Assembly (NCBI GenBank): GCA_050301795.1
Contig: JBNKZU010000014.1
Coordinates: 62,001 to 126,000, forward strand
DNA: 64,000 nucleotides
Reading direction: 5' to 3'
Source of the DNA: JBNKZU01 sp050301795
GTDB lineage: Bacteria > Pseudomonadota > Gammaproteobacteria > Thiohalomonadales > Thiohalomonadaceae
The notes beneath the pieces were generated by a model. That model was not told the origin of the DNA and did no database searches. It saw only the letters and a program-made list of their open reading frames with translations. Positions within the stretch are counted from its first letter, which is position 1; every line of letters starts with the position of its first letter. Below are positions 61,503 through 64,000 of the stretch, in pieces. The position numbers and the translations under genes are program-made.

Positions 61503-62658
61503 CTATCTGCCACGGTAATAGCGCCACTTCAGGAGTCGCCCACTCTGGAAAGTCACTATTGCTCTCTTTTGCTATATCCTGCACAAGCTGCTCAACCTCA
61601 TCAGCAAGCGCTGGTGCCAGTGCCAGTTTTGTTGGCCATGTGGTAATAATAATTTCATGACGGGACGCAAAGGCGTTTGTAGGTCTTGTACCATCTTTCA
61701 TCCTGGTCTCTGCACGATCAATATCCAGTGTTGCCCACTGGCAGGATGAGAAATCAATCCATGGAAATAGCTCTGTCAACTCCCTGCGGGTTGCCTCAAT
61801 CTGCTCTGCATCCGTTCGATGAACGCCCAGCTCTGCTGGCTCGCCGCCGATATACCAGACGGTTTTACCGTTGCTGTCAAAATGGGTGGTGATGGTGATA
61901 CGTGGATTGGCACTGGCACCAAGGCAGTGTGCATAAATACCAGTTGGCAGCACCTCACCGCGAAGCATCACCATCTTTAATGGACGTAGCTGCATCTGCG
62001 GCTGCTCGTATCCGAGCTGATTGAGCAGCTCGCTGTTCCCCGCTCCTGCCGCAAGAATAATCACCATAGATTTGATGCTTCGCTCGCTATCGAGTGTAAT
62101 GCTGTTTCTATTTTGAGCATCCAGTTCGATACTCGGCGCATAATAGATCTGTCTGGAGTAGCGGTTTGCAAGCTCTGTAACCAGTGAGGCTGTATCAAGC
62201 ACCGGTTCATCAAGGCGATAGACCTGCCCCTTAAACCCGCTATTCTGAAATAGGGATGGACGTGAATCGCCCTCAAGTGGCTGAGTACGGGAGCGCATCA
62301 CCTTGCTGGCAAAGAACCCCGCCATGCGTGAGCTCAGGCTGGTGGTTGACCACATATACTGATGATCGGACATCAGCTTTACGCTCGACAGATCGATCTC
62401 GCCTCTCCCTTCAAGCGCGGCGCGCCAGCGTGATGGCATCTCATAAATGGATTCGGAAGAACCGGTGATCTTTCCGGTAAGGGCATATTTAGTGCCACCA
62501 TGAATGATGCCCTGGGAGTATCGCGTCTGACCCGTACCGAGCTTATCCTTTTCCAGCAGTACGGTTTTGTAGCCCGCTTTATCGAGCCTCGCGAGCATCC
62601 ATAACCCGGCGATACCACCGCCGATAATTGTAATGTCGACCTGAAGCGTTTCTGCCAT
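61486..62658 (-). CDS. FAD-dependent oxidoreductase (DAO/GlpA type)
   Basis: A 390-residue protein: FAD dinucleotide fold IIGGGIAGLWMLARL (11-25), LLEKDKLGTGQTRYSQGIIHGG, like the glycerol-3-phosphate dehydrogenase/DAO family, and a second site VIILAAGAGN. The terminal region lacks an obvious DAO C-terminal motif. It sits between hldE and waaL with overlaps of 1 and 17 nt. The substrate is unknown; the context suggests an oxidation in LPS or glycan precursor metabolism, or simply operon hitch-hiking. Confidence 0.78.
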   Translation of the reverse strand: MAETLQVDITIIGGGIAGLWMLARLDKAGYKTVLLEKDKLGTGQTRYSQGIIHGGTKYALTGKITGSSESIYEMPSRWRAALEGRGEIDLSSVKLMSDHQYMWSTTSLSSRMAGFFASKVMRSRTQPLEGDSRPSLFQNSGFKGQVYRLDEPVLDTASLVTELANRYSRQIYYAPSIELDAQNRNSITLDSERSIKSMVIILAAGAGNSELLNQLGYEQPQMQLRPLKMVMLRGEVLPTGIYAHCLGASANPRITITTHFDSNGKTVWYIGGEPAELGVHRTDAEQIEATRRELTELFPWIDFSSCQWATLDIDRAETRMKDGTRPTNAFASRHEIIITTWPTKLALAPALADEVEQLVQDIAKESNSDFPEWATPEVALLPWQIDEFWL

Positions 62659-64000
62659 TACGCGTCGTTTTTCTTTTCGGATTTGCGGATTGAGCCAATA
62701 ATGCCGGTGGTTGATGTGTTTTCAACATAGCTCATCACCCTCACCTCACCGCCAGCCTTGCGTACACACTCCCCTCCGGGAATGTTATCGGGATCATTAT
62801 CACCACCCTTGACCAGCACATCGGGGCTGATGTTGCAGATCAGACGCGTCGGGGTGTCTTCATCAAAGCCGACCACCCAGTCGACACAATCAAGTGCGGC
62901 AAGCACACGCATCCGTTTGGCCTGGGTATTAACCGGACGCTCTTCACCCTTCAATCGCTTAACAGAGGCATCATCATTGACCGCAACGATCAGGCGATCC
63001 CCTAACTGTGCGGATTCTTCAAGGTAGGTCACATGGCCTGCGTGAAGAATGTCAAAACAGCCATTGGTCATAATGACCTTCTCGCCATGCGCCTTTGCCT
63101 CCTGCACCAGTGCTACCAGACTCTCTTCATCGACGATACCGCGCGCCATATCTTTCTGGGCATGGAGTGCACGGCGCAACTCAGGAACAGTAACACTGGC
63201 AGTTCCGAGTTTGCCCACCACAACTCCAGCAGCGATATTTGCAAGTACTGTCGCATCATAAAGCGTCTCACCTGCCGCCAGTGAAGAGGCAAGAACTGAC
63301 ACCACAGTATCTCCTGCCCCGGTCACATCGTAAACATCACGGGCGCGGGTAGGAATGTGAACCGCTGGCTCGCCCTTTTGCAGCAGGGTCATCCCTTTTT
63401 CACTGCGTGTTATCAGAAGGGCTTCCAAATCGTGTGTTTCGATCAGTTGCATACCACGGGACTCTATCTCTTCATCATTGGCACAGTGACCAACGATCAT
63501 CTCAAACTCACCCATATTCGGAGTCAGTAGAGTCGCACCGTGATAACGAGAAAAATCATAGCCTTTTGGATCGATGATTACTTTTTTCCCCTGCTCCTTG
63601 GCAATGGCAATCAATTCGCGACTCTTACGAAGTGCGCCTTTGTTGTAGTCCGAAAGAATGACAACATCACACTCGTCAAGATGGTTCTTAAACTCTTCAA
63701 CCAATGAAGATGCGGCAGATTCAGGAAAACCTGTCTCAAAATCGAGCCGAATCAACTGCTGATGGCGACTGATAATACGCAGTTTGGTGATTGTAGGTAG
63801 TCCTTCAACCTTATAAAAATGGCATTGAACATTAGCAGCCCGCAAGGTGCTGTTTAATACATTGGCTGCCTCATCATTACCAGTAAGACCTACAACTGCA
63901 GCCTTCGCCCCCAACGCGGCGATATTAAGTGCGACGTTTCCAGCACCACCAGCCCGCTCTTCGTTTGCATCAACACGAACAACCGGCACTGGGGCTTCAG
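62658..64000 (-). CDS. hldE: Bifunctional heptose kinase/adenylyltransferase HldE (5' end outside window)
   Basis: The frame is open to the right edge (the last codons read EAPVPVVRV), so about 30-35 N-terminal residues are missing. The ribokinase-type domain includes ERAGGAGNVALN, LLTPNMGEFE and the active-site DVTGAGDTV; the C-terminal nucleotidyltransferase domain has NGCFDILHAGHVTYLEE (HxGH) and KGGDNDPDNI. HldE makes ADP-D-glycero-beta-D-manno-heptose precursors for the heptosyltransferases in this window. It heads the leftward LPS operon, overlapping the next gene by 1 nt. Confidence 0.95.
   Translation of the reverse strand, partial: EAPVPVVRVDANEERAGGAGNVALNIAALGAKAAVVGLTGNDEAANVLNSTLRAANVQCHFYKVEGLPTITKLRIISRHQQLIRLDFETGFPESAASSLVEEFKNHLDECDVVILSDYNKGALRKSRELIAIAKEQGKKVIIDPKGYDFSRYHGATLLTPNMGEFEMIVGHCANDEEIESRGMQLIETHDLEALLITRSEKGMTLLQKGEPAVHIPTRARDVYDVTGAGDTVVSVLASSLAAGETLYDATVLANIAAGVVVGKLGTASVTVPELRRALHAQKDMARGIVDEESLVALVQEAKAHGEKVIMTNGCFDILHAGHVTYLEESAQLGDRLIVAVNDDASVKRLKGEERPVNTQAKRMRVLAALDCVDWVVGFDEDTPTRLICNISPDVLVKGGDNDPDNIPGGECVRKAGGEVRVMSYVENTSTTGIIGSIRKSEKKNDA

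Overview
The window looks like chromosomal DNA of a free-living or symbiotic sulfur-oxidising gammaproteobacterium. Pointers are a sulfur-globule-type Gly/Asn/Tyr-rich secreted protein (29639-30055), a complete EF-P beta-lysylation set (epmA-efp-epmB), a Dam methylase, a FimX-type c-di-GMP effector and the order thiC-pcm-tolC-waaA followed by LPS genes. I cannot name a genus. Nearly all of the DNA is coding; I found no tRNA, rRNA or CRISPR array.

Region 1 (1-6600): the 3' end of psd, the EF-P modification genes, then a protein with a PilZ-like C-terminus directly followed by a FimX homologue (REC-PAS-degenerate GGDEF-degenerate EAL). Region 2 (6600-18120): DUF3185 protein, htpX, parC-parE, ubiT, thiopurine methyltransferase with a coupled small membrane protein, yqhA, and a second type IV pilus block: a PilB/GspE-type ATPase carrying four consecutive MshEN c-di-GMP-binding motifs, a B-box zinc-finger membrane protein and a pilin with an unusual Pro/Lys tail. 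With FimX this suggests that pilus function here is controlled by c-di-GMP. Region 3 (18167-30620): two copies of a MITE-like repeat with about 22-bp terminal inverted repeats bound a stretch with hrpA, a ygiD-type dioxygenase, a beta-propeller lipoprotein, yeeN, ppx, a 2-Cys peroxiredoxin, a secreted hydrolase and the sulfur globule protein.

Region 4 (30690-43372): glutaredoxin plus thioredoxin-TPR protein, dam, small conserved proteins, a phosphodiesterase, a PhnA N-terminal-type zinc protein with a metallo-beta-lactamase-fold hydrolase, a cold-shock protein, ppnP, thiC under a TPP riboswitch, pcm, tolC, a hemerythrin-like protein, lpxL and waaA. Region 5 (43377-45075) is a mobile/repeat island: a decayed REP-associated tyrosine transposase (RAYT) framed by two inverted REP hairpins, an orphan ClpP-like protein, and an intergenic stretch with six successive hairpins.

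Region 6 (45076-64000) is the LPS/surface-polysaccharide locus. On the left and running rightward: kdkA (divergent), a GT9 heptosyltransferase, an LTA-synthase-like transferase, UDP-glucuronate decarboxylase, two FkbM methyltransferases, several glycosyltransferases, an acetyltransferase and a broken second copy of the decarboxylase gene. Running leftward from the right edge is a tightly overlapping operon hldE-FAD oxidoreductase-waaL-aldo/keto reductase-waaF-GT2-GT4, which builds heptose, assembles the inner core and ligates the distal glycan. The AT-richer codon use, gene order and pseudogene of 49.7-54 kb point to recent recombination in the variable surface glycan.
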